Assembly: GCA_963748315.1 (NCBI GenBank)
Contig: CAVVIK010000010.1
Span: 310,001 to 374,000 of the forward strand
Source of the DNA: DASPHG01 sp963748315
GTDB taxonomy: Bacteria > Actinomycetota > Thermoleophilia > Solirubrobacterales > Thermoleophilaceae
Length of the DNA stretch: 64,000 nt
Direction of reading: 5' to 3'
Made by a program: the position numbers and the translations under genes
Shown: positions 45,423-56,741 of the stretch, in pieces
Layout: each line of letters starts with the position of its first letter
Numbering within the stretch: the stretch's first letter is position 1
Notes under the pieces: generated by a model
What the model was told of the DNA's origin: nothing
The model's database searches: none
What the model saw: only the letters and a program-made list of their open reading frames with translations

Positions 45423-47760
45423 GTGCGGGCCAGAGCGGGCGAGTTCGTCGATCGCCGCCGCTATCACCTGAGCGCCGGCGCCGCGGCTGCAGGGCTGGCC
45501 CTCGCTCCCGCCTCCGCCGAGGTGGCCGCGCGTCGCGGCGCTCGCGTTAGGCGCAGTTGTGGCGGCGGCGCGCCCGCGAGTTGCCGTCCTTGGTGCACTG
45601 CTCCTGCTTGCCGGTGTGAGCACGGGCGAGCTGCGGCTGCGAGCGATCGATGCGCCGGGCGGGCGGCTCGAGCCGTTCGCGCCGATCGATGCCGAGGCGG
45701 TGCTGCTCGAGCGGCCGCGCACGGCCGGCGACCGTGCGAGCGTCGCCATCCGATTCGACACTGGACCGGTCCGCGGTGCGAAAGTGCTCGCCGTCGCCGA
45801 CGGCGAGTGGCCCGGCCCGGACGAGCCCGGTGCGATCGTGCACGTTCGCGGCACGGCGAAGCCGCCGGTCAGCCACAGCGACTCGTCGTTCGACTGGGCT
45901 GCGCACCTGCGCCGCCGGGGGATCGAGTACGAGCTCGACCTGACGAGCGTCGAGCCGACCGGCCGGCGGCGGGGCGGGGTTGGCGGTGCGGTCGACGCGG
46001 CCCGCCGTCGCGCTGAGGACGCGATCGAGAGGGGGCTGCCGCCCGACAAGGCGGCGGTCATGCGCGGCATGGTTCTCGGACAGGACGAGGCGATCGACGC
46101 GCTCACGCGCGACGACTGGCGCGACTCCGGCTTGGCGCACCTGCTCGCGGTGAGCGGCCAGAACGTGATGCTCCTGTGCGCGCTCGCGCTGCCATTCCTT
46201 GCGCTCTCCGGCGTCGCCCCGCGCGCTCGAGTCGCGGTCCTGCTGGTTCTGATTGCCCTCTACGTGCCGCTCGCAGGCGCTGGGCCATCGCTTCAGCGCG
46301 CCGCGGTCATGGGCGCTGCGGGGCTCGTCGCCCTCGCGTCGTCGCGCCCGGCGTCGGCGACGTACGGGCTGCTGGTCGCGGCGGTGGCGACGCTCGCGGC
46401 CAACCCGCGCATCGCGGGGGACGCCGGCTGGCAGCTCTCGTTCGCCGCCGTTGCGGGAATCCTCGCCGGCCGGCCGCTTGCCCCGCGCGGGCCGGTCGGG
46501 GCGGCGGTGTGGCTCTCGGTGGTCGCGAGCCTCGCCACGACGCCGCTCCTGGCGCTGCATTTCGAGGCCGTCCCACTCGTCTCGATCCCGGCCAACCTGG
46601 CGGCGTTGCCCGCGGTCGCGCCGGTGATGTGGGCGGGCATGCTCCAGGCGGCGACCGCCCAACTCGCCGTCCTGGGAGCGCCCGGCGAGGCCGTTGCGGC
46701 CGCGTCAGCGACGGCGATCGGCCTCTTCGCGGAGCCGCTGCTCGCGTGGCTCGACCTGGTCGCGCAGCGGTTCGCGGGGCTGCCGCACGCGGTCGCCGCC
46801 GTCAGCCTTCCGGGACCGCTGGCCGCCGTCGCGGCCTACGTGCTGCTCGCGGTGCTCGGCCTCACCGCGTATCGGTGCGCGCGAGCGGCGGCCCCGTTCG
46901 CCGACGAGCTCCGCGCCCGCGCGCGCGTCGCCTCGCGCCGAACGCTCGCGGCCGCGGCGCTGATGCTTGCGGCGGCGGTCGTCTTCGTGGCCGCACCCGT
47001 CGTCAGCCCGTCGGCGCCGGACCGGCTGACCGTTTCGTTCCTCGACGTCGGCCAGGGCGACGCGACGCTGGTCCAGCACCCCGACGGAAGCGCGGTCCTC
47101 TTCGACGGCGGCCGCCCGGAGGCGCGCGTCACGCGCCTCCTCAGCCAGGCGGGAGTCCGTCGCCTGAGCGCGGTCGTCGCCACGCACGCGTCCGCCGATC
47201 ACCACGGCGGGTTGCTCGAGGTCGTCCGCCGCTTCCCCGTCGACCTTCTGCTCGACGGGGGAGACGGCACGCGCGACCCCGATTTCCGGCGCCTGCTCTC
47301 AGAGGCGCGTGCTCGCGGCGTGCCCGTCGTCCCAGCTCGCGCCGGCGAGGAGCTGCACGCGGGCGCGCTCGCAATCAGCGTTCTGTCGCCGGCGCCCAGG
47401 CCGCCCGGGCCTCCGCCCGAGGACCCCAACCCGCGCGCGGTGGTGGCGATCGTGGCCAGCGGCCGCTTCGAGCTCATGCTGTCCGCCGACGCCGAGAGCC
47501 CGACGCTCGCCGGGCTCGACTTGCCGGACGTCGACGCGATCAAGGTCCCGCATCACGGGAGCGCCGACCCCGGCCTCGCGGCCGTGCTCGAGCGGCTCCG
47601 GCCGGAGGTCGCAGTGATCGAGGTGGGGGAGAACTCCTACGGCCACCCGCATCCGGACACGCTCCGCACCCTGTACCGCGCGGTCCCGCACGTGCGTCGC
47701 ACCGACCAGGACGGGACCGTCCGGCTGGTCGTCTCAGGGGACCGGATGGTCCTCGAGTAG
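45423..47760 (+). CDS. comEC: ComEC/Rec2 competence DNA channel, frameshift near N-terminus
   Basis: Polytopic channel that imports single-stranded DNA. From about 45535 the frame gives VAALALGAVVAAARPRVAVL, an N-terminal OB-like domain, the ComEC core (MRGMVLGQDEAID, HLLAVSGQNVMLL) with about ten helices, and a C-terminal metallo-beta-lactamase domain with LDVGQGDATLVQHP and THASADHHGG. The first canonical start in this frame (GTG 45559) cuts a membrane helix in half. GTG 45423, which has TAGCGT 7 nt upstream, opens another frame encoding YHLSAGAAAAGLALAPASAE; a single extra base near 45530 would join them. Total length would be about 778 aa. Confidence 0.88.
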
Positions 47761-47789
47761 CCGCCGGGCCGGCTACGTACACTCGCGGC

Positions 47790-48755
47790 GTGGCCGACCT
47801 GAAGCCCGTCTACCTGATCTCCGGCGACGACGACGCGAAGATCGACGCCTGGCGCGGCCGGGTCCGCGCCCGGGCCGAGCGCGAGCATGGGCCCGGCGGG
47901 CTCGAGCAGTTCGACGGCAAGGGCGACGGCGCAGGCGCGGTGGCCGGCGCGCTGGCCGCGTTGACCTTCGCCGAGGGCACCCGGTACCTGCTGGCCGAGC
48001 CGGTCGAGGACTGGAAGGTGGACGACATCGCGGAGCTCGAGCCCTCGCTCGCCGCGATGCCGCCGGAGACCGTGCTCGTCCTGATCGCACGCGGGAAAGC
48101 GCCCGCCAAGCTCGCCAAGGCGGTCGAGGCGGGCGGCGGCGAGGTCCGCGACTACGGCGCTCCGAAGCCGTGGGAGCTGCCGAAGTGGGTCGTCGCACGC
48201 GCGAGCGAGGAGGGCCTCACGATGGACGGCGAGACGGCGAAGCAGCTCATCCAGACCGTCGGAGCGCGCCAGCAGCAGCTACAGCGCGAGGTCGAGAAGC
48301 TGCGGATCGCCCTCCATCCCTCGACGCGTGTCAGCCCCGCGGACGTCGAGTCAATCGTCGCGGGCGAGGCGACGGCGCAGGCGTACGACCTCGCGGACAC
48401 GATCGTGGTGGGCGACCTGCGGGCCGCCCTAGCAATTGCCGAGGAGCTGCGCGCGGCGGACGCCCGGCCGGGCGCGCTCACCTATCGGCTGGTGAGCAGG
48501 CTGCGGGATGTCCATCGCGCGGCCGTCCTGCTCGATGCCGGCGTGCCGGAGACGAAGCTCGGCACCCATCTGAAGATGCCGCCGTGGCTGGTCAAGCGAA
48601 CCGTCGCGCAGGCGCGCAAGGCTGACCGCGAGACGCTCGAGCGGGCGCTCGAGGCTCTCGCCCAGTTCGAGCTCGAGTCGCGCGGGGGCGGTGACAGGGA
48701 CCTCGACGAGGACACCGCCTTCACGATGACCCTCGCCACCGCTGCGGGCGGTTAG
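47790..48755 (+). CDS. holA: DNA polymerase III delta subunit
   Basis: Clamp-loader subunit that opens the beta clamp. The 321-aa protein begins KPVYLISGDDDAKIDAWRG and shows the family's AAA+-like fold with DLADTIVVGDLRAALAIAEEL and the C-terminal collar helices. No Walker A, as expected for delta. GTG start with TACACT 6 nt upstream. comEC-holA-rpsT is a standard gene order. Confidence 0.92.
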   Translation: MADLKPVYLISGDDDAKIDAWRGRVRARAEREHGPGGLEQFDGKGDGAGAVAGALAALTFAEGTRYLLAEPVEDWKVDDIAELEPSLAAMPPETVLVLIARGKAPAKLAKAVEAGGGEVRDYGAPKPWELPKWVVARASEEGLTMDGETAKQLIQTVGARQQQLQREVEKLRIALHPSTRVSPADVESIVAGEATAQAYDLADTIVVGDLRAALAIAEELRAADARPGALTYRLVSRLRDVHRAAVLLDAGVPETKLGTHLKMPPWLVKRTVAQARKADRETLERALEALAQFELESRGGGDRDLDEDTAFTMTLATAAGG

Positions 48756-50215
48756 CTCGACGCGATGGCTTGCCGGACCGAGTCCGGCTTGCGGAAGAGC
48801 TCGTGCGCCTTGCCGTCGCTCGTCGTGAAGCCGAACCTGTACGCGAGCTCCTCGAGCTCGGCGAGGTCGGACACGTGCGCGCTCGCGCTCTCCGAGTCGA
48901 GCAGGTCGCCGCCGCCCGTGACACAGGGCCTCGAGGCGACGTGCTCGGGCTCGGGTAGGTCGGGCGGCTCGAAGTCGGGCTTCTTCCAGTTGAAGCTCTC
49001 ACCGACGTTGTTCGCCTCGTCGACGCGCGTCGGCGCGGCGTCCGCGAGAGAGCGATCGAAGTCGAGGCCGAACCGGTACATGATCAGCTTGAGGATCGAC
49101 TCGGTGCCGTACTGGCCGTGCCCCACCCGGACGGGATCAGACGAGAGGTTGCGCGTGTAAGGCGAGATCGTCACCGCGGGGATCCGGAAGCCCATCTGGC
49201 CGAAGTCCTGATCCAGGTCGGCGCTCTGGCGGTCGTCCGGAACACTCGGCGGCTTGACGTGGTCGAAGAAGCCGCCCCACTCGTCGTAGATGACGAAGAG
49301 CGCGCCGCGCTCGTAGTTCGGTGACTCGACGAACGCCTTGACGACGTCGGCCATCCACGCCTGTCCGAGGCGCACGTCGCCGTGCGGATGTTCGTCGGCG
49401 GAGTTGCCGTCGAAGCCGCCACCGTCACGGAATGGCGGATCGACGAAGGTGATGTTCGGCAGCTGTCCCAGCGCCGCGTCGGCGTAGTACTCCGCGAGCG
49501 GTCGGGTCCACGAGGCGCCGCGTGCGCCGAACGTCGCCGAGAACGGCAGGTCCGAGTTGTAGTAGCGCGCGGTCACATCGCTGCGCAGCGCGACGTCGAA
49601 GATGGTCTCCCACTGATTCCCGGCGGTGTCGACGGGCGGCGAGTTGTTGTTCTTCCCACCCGACTGCCCCGACCACTTGTAGTAGCGGTTCGGCCAGGTC
49701 GGACCGAGCTGCGAGCAGAACCAGCGGTCGTAGATCGTGTACGCCTTCGCCGCGTCGTGGATGAAGCCGAGCTCGCTCTCGTTGTAATAGGTGAGCGCGA
49801 ACTCGTCGTTGCCGCTGCCGTCCGCCATGAAGCCGTCCCTGAACTGCGCGCGCCCGGCGTCCCAGCCGTGTCCCGGGTCGGGGTGACCGCATCCCTGCCA
49901 CTCGGCCGCGCCCATCGACGACGCGTGCCGCGTATCGACCGGGGTGCCCGCGGGGTCCAGGTAGGTGGCCTGCTGTAGGCCGTCCACGAGGCCCGTCTCG
50001 CCCAGCCAGCCGAAGTAGTGGTCGAACGACCGGTTCTCCATCATCACGACGACGAAGTGGTCGATCGGCATCTGACTCGGAGACGGCAGCTTCGACCGCT
50101 TGGCGGCGGCTGCCTCCTGCAGCAGCAGGTCAGCGGGCAGGATCGCGGCGGCGCCGGCGAGGCCGGCGGTGTAGGCGGCGCGCTCGAGGAGTTCGCGGCG
50201 GCTGAGTTCGGTCAT
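48752..50215 (-). CDS. Secreted phosphoesterase, phospholipase C type
   Basis: A 487-aa exported enzyme of the phosphoesterase (acid phosphatase/PLC) family. A twin-arginine signal (LSRRELLERAAYTAGLAGAA) suggests Tat export. The catalytic start MPIDHFVVVMMENRSFDHYFG is the family hallmark (metal-binding Glu-Asn), with later metal ligands in SADEHPHGDVRLG and VIYDEWGGFFDHVKPP. It may hydrolyse phospholipids or phosphonolipids outside the cell, perhaps for phosphate. It overlaps holA at the 3' end by 4 nt. Confidence 0.88.
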   Translation of the reverse strand: MTELSRRELLERAAYTAGLAGAAAILPADLLLQEAAAAKRSKLPSPSQMPIDHFVVVMMENRSFDHYFGWLGETGLVDGLQQATYLDPAGTPVDTRHASSMGAAEWQGCGHPDPGHGWDAGRAQFRDGFMADGSGNDEFALTYYNESELGFIHDAAKAYTIYDRWFCSQLGPTWPNRYYKWSGQSGGKNNNSPPVDTAGNQWETIFDVALRSDVTARYYNSDLPFSATFGARGASWTRPLAEYYADAALGQLPNITFVDPPFRDGGGFDGNSADEHPHGDVRLGQAWMADVVKAFVESPNYERGALFVIYDEWGGFFDHVKPPSVPDDRQSADLDQDFGQMGFRIPAVTISPYTRNLSSDPVRVGHGQYGTESILKLIMYRFGLDFDRSLADAAPTRVDEANNVGESFNWKKPDFEPPDLPEPEHVASRPCVTGGGDLLDSESASAHVSDLAELEELAYRFGFTTSDGKAHELFRKPDSVRQAIASS

Positions 50216-50528
50216 GCCTCACACAACGTGCGTGAGGGGCAACCCTTGCGCCGCTTAACGGCCTGGCTACGAACTTGGAGCGCAGCGCGGCCGCGCGGCT
50301 CTTCTTCCGCGCGCCCGTGTTGCGGTGCATCGCACCGCGCTTCACCGCGCGATCGATCTGCGAGATGAGCTCCTTGTGCTCCGTGTCGGCCGCGCCGGAG
50401 TCGCCGGCGTCGACCGCGGCCTCGAGGCGGCGGAAGTACGTCTTGATCGTGGACGTGTAGCGGCGGTTCTCGAGCCGCTCGCGCTCCGCCCGGTGAATCC
50501 GCTTTTCTTGTGAGGCGATGTTGGCCAT
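50130..50528 (-). CDS. rpsT: 30S ribosomal protein S20, extended C-terminus
   Basis: Residues 1-85 are a normal S20 (MANIASQEKRIHRAERERLE, HRNTGARKKSRAAAL). The family ends near residue 88, but this frame runs on for about 45 Arg/Pro-rich residues and overlaps the start of the phosphoesterase gene on the same strand by 86 nt. The extension has no family counterpart, so either it is real, or a base error near 50275 hides the true stop. TAATAT lies 12 nt before the ATG. Confidence 0.9.
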   Translation of the reverse strand: MANIASQEKRIHRAERERLENRRYTSTIKTYFRRLEAAVDAGDSGAADTEHKELISQIDRAVKRGAMHRNTGARKKSRAAALRSKFVARPLSGARVAPHARCVRHDRTQPPRTPRARRLHRRPRRRRRDPAR

Positions 50529-50624
50529 GAACGGCGGCGGATATTAGCGACGGCGGAGGCGCAGCCCAAGCGCCGTCTCGCGCTCAGCGCCGCCTTCTTC
50601 TCGTTTGCGACGGGGCTGTCGCGC

Positions 50625-52136
50625 GTGGCGGGGCTGGTGCGGGAGATCGTCGCCGCGAGCTATTTCGGCGTCAGCGGCGCGATGTCGGCGTTCACCATCG
50701 CGTTCCAGTTCCCGAACCTGATCCGGGCGCTGTTCGCCGACGCGGCGCTCCAGGGAGCGTTCGTGCCCGTCTTCACCGAGCTCCTGGAGAAGGGCAAGCG
50801 CCGGGAGGCCTTCCACGTCGCGTCGAGCCTGTTCTTCCTCATCTGCCTGGTGCTCGGCGCGGTGACCGCGCTCTTCATGTTGCTCGCACCGGTCATCGTG
50901 CCCCTGCTCGCGCCGGGCTTCGACTCGGAGCTCGAGGACCTGACGGTCGGGCTCTCGCGCGTGATGTTCCCGATCGTCCTGCTGCTTGCCCTCTCCGGCC
51001 TCGTCGTCGGAATGCTCAACGCTTTCGGGCACTTCAGCGTGCCCGCGCTCGCTCCGCTGGCGTGGAACCTCGTGATCATCGCGGCGCTCGTCGTGCTGGT
51101 GCCGGTCTTCCCGGAGGAGGACGAGATCTACGCGTACGCGATCGGCGTCCTGCTCGGCACGATCGTGCAGCTCGTCATGCCGATCCCCTGGCTGCGCGGG
51201 CGCGGCGGGCGCTTCACGGTCTCGTTCGACTTCCGCAACCCGCACGTCGTGCGCGTCCTGAAGCTGATGCTGCCCGTGACGATCACGCTCGGCCTCATCA
51301 ACTTCAGCCTCCTGATCAACTCGTTCTTCGGCACGCTCGTATCGGACGAGGCGCCGGCGGCCATCGACAAGGCGTTCCGGATCTACATGCTGCCGCAGGG
51401 CCTGTTCTCGGTGGCGATCGCGACGATCCTGTTCCCGACGCTCTCGCGCTACGCGGCGCGCATGGATTTCGACTCGCTGCGCCGCACGATGGGGAACGGG
51501 GTGCGCCAGATCGCGATGCTCCTGATCCCGAGCGCGGTGATCATGGCCGTGCTCGCGGAGCCGATCACCCGGCTCGTCTACGAGCGCGGCGAGTTCGACG
51601 CGGCCGCGACCGACCTCGTCGCCGAGGCGATGCTGTGGTGGGCGTTCTCGCTGCCGTTCCAGGGCATCAGCCTGCTGTTCTCGCGCACGTACTTCTCGCT
51701 TCAGAAGCCGTGGACCACGACCGCGCTCGCCGGCGGCAACCTCGTGGTGAACGCGATCGTCGCGGCGGCCCTGTACGAGCCCTTCGGGGTCGCCGGGATC
51801 GTGATCGGCACCGTCGTAGCGACGGTCGGCATGTCGATCGCGCAGGGCCTCATGCTGCGGCCGGACCTGGGCGGGGTCGAGGGCCGCGAGACGCTCACGG
51901 CCGGTGCGTACATGCTGGTGGCCGGGCTCTTCCAGGGCATGGTCAGCTGGGCGATCTGGAAGGTGCTCGACGACGTCCTCGGGCGTGCGCTCATCGCCCA
52001 GGTGGTGTCCGTCGGTGTCGCGATTGCGGTTGGGCTGGCGGCCTACGCGGCGCTGGTCCGGGCCATGGAGCTGGACGAGGCGCGCCAGATCCAGCGGCTG
52101 TTCGCCGGTCGCTTCAGGCGGCCAGGTAGCGCTTGA
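50625..52136 (+). CDS. murJ: Lipid II flippase MurJ
   Basis: MOP-family flippase with about 14 membrane helices in at least 503 aa. Family blocks are VREIVAASYFGVSGAMSAFTIAFQFPN, LFADAALQGAFVPVF and FGTLVSDEAPAAIDKAFRIYMLPQGLFSVAIATILFP-type region with the conserved QGLFSVAIAT. The first canonical start is GTG 50625, but upstream codons from about 50565 clearly continue the first helix (LALSAAFFSFATGLSRVAG), so the real N-terminus is 25 or more residues longer with no ATG, GTG, TTG or CTG visible. It overlaps the convergent hydrolase gene by 23 nt. Confidence 0.92.
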   Translation: MAGLVREIVAASYFGVSGAMSAFTIAFQFPNLIRALFADAALQGAFVPVFTELLEKGKRREAFHVASSLFFLICLVLGAVTALFMLLAPVIVPLLAPGFDSELEDLTVGLSRVMFPIVLLLALSGLVVGMLNAFGHFSVPALAPLAWNLVIIAALVVLVPVFPEEDEIYAYAIGVLLGTIVQLVMPIPWLRGRGGRFTVSFDFRNPHVVRVLKLMLPVTITLGLINFSLLINSFFGTLVSDEAPAAIDKAFRIYMLPQGLFSVAIATILFPTLSRYAARMDFDSLRRTMGNGVRQIAMLLIPSAVIMAVLAEPITRLVYERGEFDAAATDLVAEAMLWWAFSLPFQGISLLFSRTYFSLQKPWTTTALAGGNLVVNAIVAAALYEPFGVAGIVIGTVVATVGMSIAQGLMLRPDLGGVEGRETLTAGAYMLVAGLFQGMVSWAIWKVLDDVLGRALIAQVVSVGVAIAVGLAAYAALVRAMELDEARQIQRLFAGRFRRPGSA

Positions 52137-53244
52137 GAACGGCCTCGGTGTCCGCCGGCCGCTCGATCTGCGGGACGTGGCCGCAGTTCAGCTCCACGTG
52201 CTGCGCGGCGGGAAGTGCTGCGCGCACGTGCGGCACGAACGCCGGCACGATGAGCCCGTCGTGGCGTCCCCATACGAACAGCGCTTCGCGGTCGAGCGTG
52301 CCCAGGCGCTTCCAGAACTCCTCGGAGCGCTCGAGCACGATGTGCCGCGCGGCCGCGTAGAACGCCGCCCGCCCGCGTGGCGTGCAGTACGAGCGCACGA
52401 ACTCGTCGATTCCGGCTGCCGCCCATCCGCCGCGGCCGCCCGGGATCGATCGCCGCACGATCCCCTCGACGATCCCACGCGGCGCGGGTTGGATCAGCCC
52501 GAGCTCGGGGCGCAGGAAAGGCAGGTACCGCGCCCACGGCGGACGCCGCTTCCACGGTAGTGAGCACGCGAGCAGGGCGAGCTTGCGCGCGCGGTCGGGG
52601 TGCGCGAGCCCGATCTCGAGCGTCACTCGGCCGCCGAGGCTGTTGCCGATCATGTGCGCCACGTCGATGTCGCGTGCATCGAGGAAGTCGATCGCCGCCT
52701 TCGCCATGAACGGCGCGTCGTAGGCGGCGAAGAGCGGCTTGTGCGAGTCGCCGAACCCCGGCTGGTCGATCGCGATCGCGCGATACCCGGCCGACGCGAG
52801 CGACACCACGGTTGGCAGAAAAGACGCCTTGGTGCCCCCGAGCCCGTGGATCATCAACACGGGATCGCCGCTCCCGGCCTCCATGTACGCGAGACCCGCC
52901 GCGCGTCCGAAGCGCAGGCGGCGCTCTGCGGGCGCGCCGCTCGTCGCTGAGAGGAATCCGACCCCGACGTGGAGGTTTCCGCGCATCGTGAGCTTGCCGC
53001 GGCCGAACGCTTGCAGGCCCGCGCCTGCGTCCTTGGCCAGCTGTTGCCACACGCGCTCGTCGGCCTCGATCAGCGTGTCGGCGCGGCCATCCCGTGGCGG
53101 CCTGATGCGGACGCTCTTCCCGCGGATCGAAACGTCGCGCGCGTCGCCGTTCCAGCGCACGCGCACGCGCGCCGAGCCGTCCGGCGCGTCGAACGCCTCG
53201 GGGTCGAAGCGCGCGACCAGTTCGTCGAGGAACTGCGGCGTCAT
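52114..53244 (-). CDS. SCP2-like domain fused to alpha/beta hydrolase
   Basis: A 376-aa protein in two parts. Residues 1-100 (FDAPDGSARVRVRWNG, KLTMRGNLHVGVGF) resemble an SCP2 sterol-carrier-type lipid-binding domain. Residues 115-376 are a serine hydrolase: HGLGGTKASF oxyanion loop, nucleophile Ser in IGNSLGGRV, acid Asp in WGRHDGLIVP and His in NCGHVPQIERP. The combination suggests that a lipid substrate is presented to the esterase. Its start is 28 nt from the divergent nitrilase. Confidence 0.78.
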   Translation of the reverse strand: MTPQFLDELVARFDPEAFDAPDGSARVRVRWNGDARDVSIRGKSVRIRPPRDGRADTLIEADERVWQQLAKDAGAGLQAFGRGKLTMRGNLHVGVGFLSATSGAPAERRLRFGRAAGLAYMEAGSGDPVLMIHGLGGTKASFLPTVVSLASAGYRAIAIDQPGFGDSHKPLFAAYDAPFMAKAAIDFLDARDIDVAHMIGNSLGGRVTLEIGLAHPDRARKLALLACSLPWKRRPPWARYLPFLRPELGLIQPAPRGIVEGIVRRSIPGGRGGWAAAGIDEFVRSYCTPRGRAAFYAAARHIVLERSEEFWKRLGTLDREALFVWGRHDGLIVPAFVPHVRAALPAAQHVELNCGHVPQIERPADTEAVLKRYLAA

Positions 53245-53253
53245 GACCAGTGG

Positions 53254-53266
53254 AGGCTAATAAGCT
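53254..53266. promoter_or_regulatory. Overlapping divergent -10 elements for hydrolase and nitrilase
   Basis: AGGCTAATAAGCT. Reverse strand TAGCCT (53254-53259) lies 9 nt before ATG 53244; forward TAATAA (53258-53263) lies 9 nt before ATG 53273, or TAAGCT (53261-53266) 6 nt before it. The reverse hexamer and TAATAA share TA at 53258-53259. Confidence 0.45.
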
Positions 53267-53272
53267 CGCGCC

Positions 53273-54232
53273 ATGGCGTCGTTCGAACCGGTCGTGATCG
53301 CCGCGGTGCAGGCGACGCCCGTGATCCTCGATGCCGACGCCACCGTCGACAAGGCCGTGCGCCTGATAGGCGAGGCCGCGGCGGGGGGTGCGCACCTCGT
53401 GGTCCTGCCCGAGACGTTCGTATCGCTCTATCCATCGAACGCGTGGGCACACCAGGCCGCGCGCTTCGGCGGCTCGGATGAGCTGTGGGAGCGGATGTGG
53501 GGCAGCTCGGTTGAGGTCCCGGGGCCGCTGGTGGACCGGCTGGTGGCCGCGTGTGGAGAGCACTCCGTCCATTGCGCCATCGGCGTCAACGAACGCGAGC
53601 TCGACCGTCCCGGGACGCTGTACAACACGCTGCTGCTGCTGGGTCCGGACGGCCTCATCTGGAAGCACCGCAAGCTGATGCCCACACACCAGGAGAGGGT
53701 CTTCCACGGCATCGGCGCCGGTGATGACCTCGAAGTGGCCGAGACACCGCTTGGGCGCATCGGCGGCCTGATCTGCTGGGAGAACCGGATGCCGCTCGCC
53801 CGCTGGGCCATGTACCAGGGCGGGCCGCAGATCTGGATCGCGCCGACCGCCGACGACAGCGACGGTTGGATCGCCAGCATGCGCCACATCGCGATCGAGT
53901 CCGGCGCGTTCGTCGTCTCCGCCCCTCAGTACATCCCACGTGCCGCCTTCCCAGACGACTTCCCGATAGCGCTTCCGGAGCAGGAGGCGTTCGGCAACGG
54001 TGGCGCGGTGATCGTCGATCCGGAGTGGGGAGAGGTCATCGCCGGGCCGCTCTACGGCGAGGAGGGAATGGTGACCGCGACCTGCGACCTGCGCCGCGGA
54101 CTGCACGCGAAGCGCTGGTTCGACGCGGTCGGCCACTACAGCCGCTCGGACGTGCTCGGGGCACTGGCCCCGACGCCCAAAGCGCCCGCCGAGGAGGAGC
54201 CGTCGCCGGAGGTCCGACCCGCCGCCCCATAA
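53273..54232 (+). CDS. Nitrilase family carbon-nitrogen hydrolase
   Basis: A 319-aa nitrilase. The Glu-Lys-Cys triad is E47 (VVLPETF), K134 (HRKLMPT) and C168 (LICWENRM). CWE after the cysteine and the HRKLMPTHQERV block match true nitrilases, which turn nitriles into acids, more than amidases. The C-terminus has a Pro/Glu-rich tail. ATG start with the -10 element described in the divergent promoter. Confidence 0.9.
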   Translation: MASFEPVVIAAVQATPVILDADATVDKAVRLIGEAAAGGAHLVVLPETFVSLYPSNAWAHQAARFGGSDELWERMWGSSVEVPGPLVDRLVAACGEHSVHCAIGVNERELDRPGTLYNTLLLLGPDGLIWKHRKLMPTHQERVFHGIGAGDDLEVAETPLGRIGGLICWENRMPLARWAMYQGGPQIWIAPTADDSDGWIASMRHIAIESGAFVVSAPQYIPRAAFPDDFPIALPEQEAFGNGGAVIVDPEWGEVIAGPLYGEEGMVTATCDLRRGLHAKRWFDAVGHYSRSDVLGALAPTPKAPAEEEPSPEVRPAAP

Positions 54233-54242
54233 TGCTCGCGAC

Positions 54243-56057
<1,815 letters not shown>

Positions 56058-56060
56058 CGC

Positions 56061-56090
56061 CGCGGACATCCCTGTCCGCGTCTTGATCTT
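56061..56090. terminator. Intrinsic terminator between lepA and thioesterase
   Basis: CGCGGACA (56061-56068), loop TCCC, TGTCCGCG (56073-56080), then TCTTGATCTT. A perfect 8-bp stem with T-rich tail, 3 nt after the lepA stop, in the gap between two convergent genes. Confidence 0.7.
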
Positions 56091-56661
56091 CTATGGGGCT
56101 TCCGGCCCCAGTAACAACGCGCTGCCCGTTCCGTGGGCGAGCAGCTTGCCGCTGTCCTCGGCCCACACGCGCCCCTCCATCGTCGCGGTCTTGCCACCAC
56201 GGTGGACGACGACGCCCTCGGCGCGGATCCGGCCCGTCTCGCTCGTGATGGGGCGGACGAAGCGCACGGACAGGTCGAGCGAGCCGTAGCTCCACCCGGC
56301 GGGCAGCGTCGTGTGCACGGCGACTCCCATCGCGGAGTCGAGCAGCGTCGCGGCGAGGCCGCCGTGCACGACGCCGATCGGGTTGTAGTGCTGCTCGCCG
56401 GGGTCCGCGGTGAAGGTCGCGCGTCCCTCCTCGACCTCGACGACTCCGAAGCCGAGCAGCCGCGCCATCGGCGGCTGCTCGATCTCGCCGCTCGCGATCG
56501 CGCGCATGTAATCCAGGCCGGAGAGGCTCGTCATGGCCTCCATCATGCTGCCTGGGGAGCTCGAACTCGAACTTCGGCTCCGCCATCTCCGCGAGCGCGT
56601 CGATCAACTCCTGCAGCTGCTCTTCCGGGATCTTCAGCCCGGCGATGCTCTCGGGGGTCAT
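56091..56661 (-). CDS. Hotdog-fold thioesterase (PaaI type), one frameshift
   Basis: Acyl-CoA thioesterase-like protein. The core has RLLGFGVVEVEEGRATF, HYNPIGVVHGGLAATLLDSAMG (the catalytic HGG region) and LSVRFVRPI. An ATG at 56661 has a perfect AGGAGG 5 nt upstream, but its frame (MTPESIAGLKIPEEQLQELI) leaves the hotdog frame near 56556; removing one C in CTCCCC joins ELP to GSMMEAMTSLSGLDY. The ATG at 56546 without a ribosome-binding site is the fallback start. Divergent from the HxlR regulator. Confidence 0.82.
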
Positions 56662-56706
56662 GGCCGCCTCCTAGGTTGCTTGACGAAACGCACTACCGGA
56701 CGCTAC

Positions 56707-56723
56707 AGTTTCATCATGCAACT
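56707..56723. promoter_or_regulatory. Near-perfect palindrome, candidate HxlR operator
   Basis: AGTT-T-CAT-C-ATG-C-AACT, 17 nt, between the divergent thioesterase and HxlR genes and overlapping TACAGT (56704-56709). Position and symmetry suit an operator for the HxlR protein. Confidence 0.5.
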
Positions 56724-56741
56724 CTGTGTGAGCCGCCGCAC

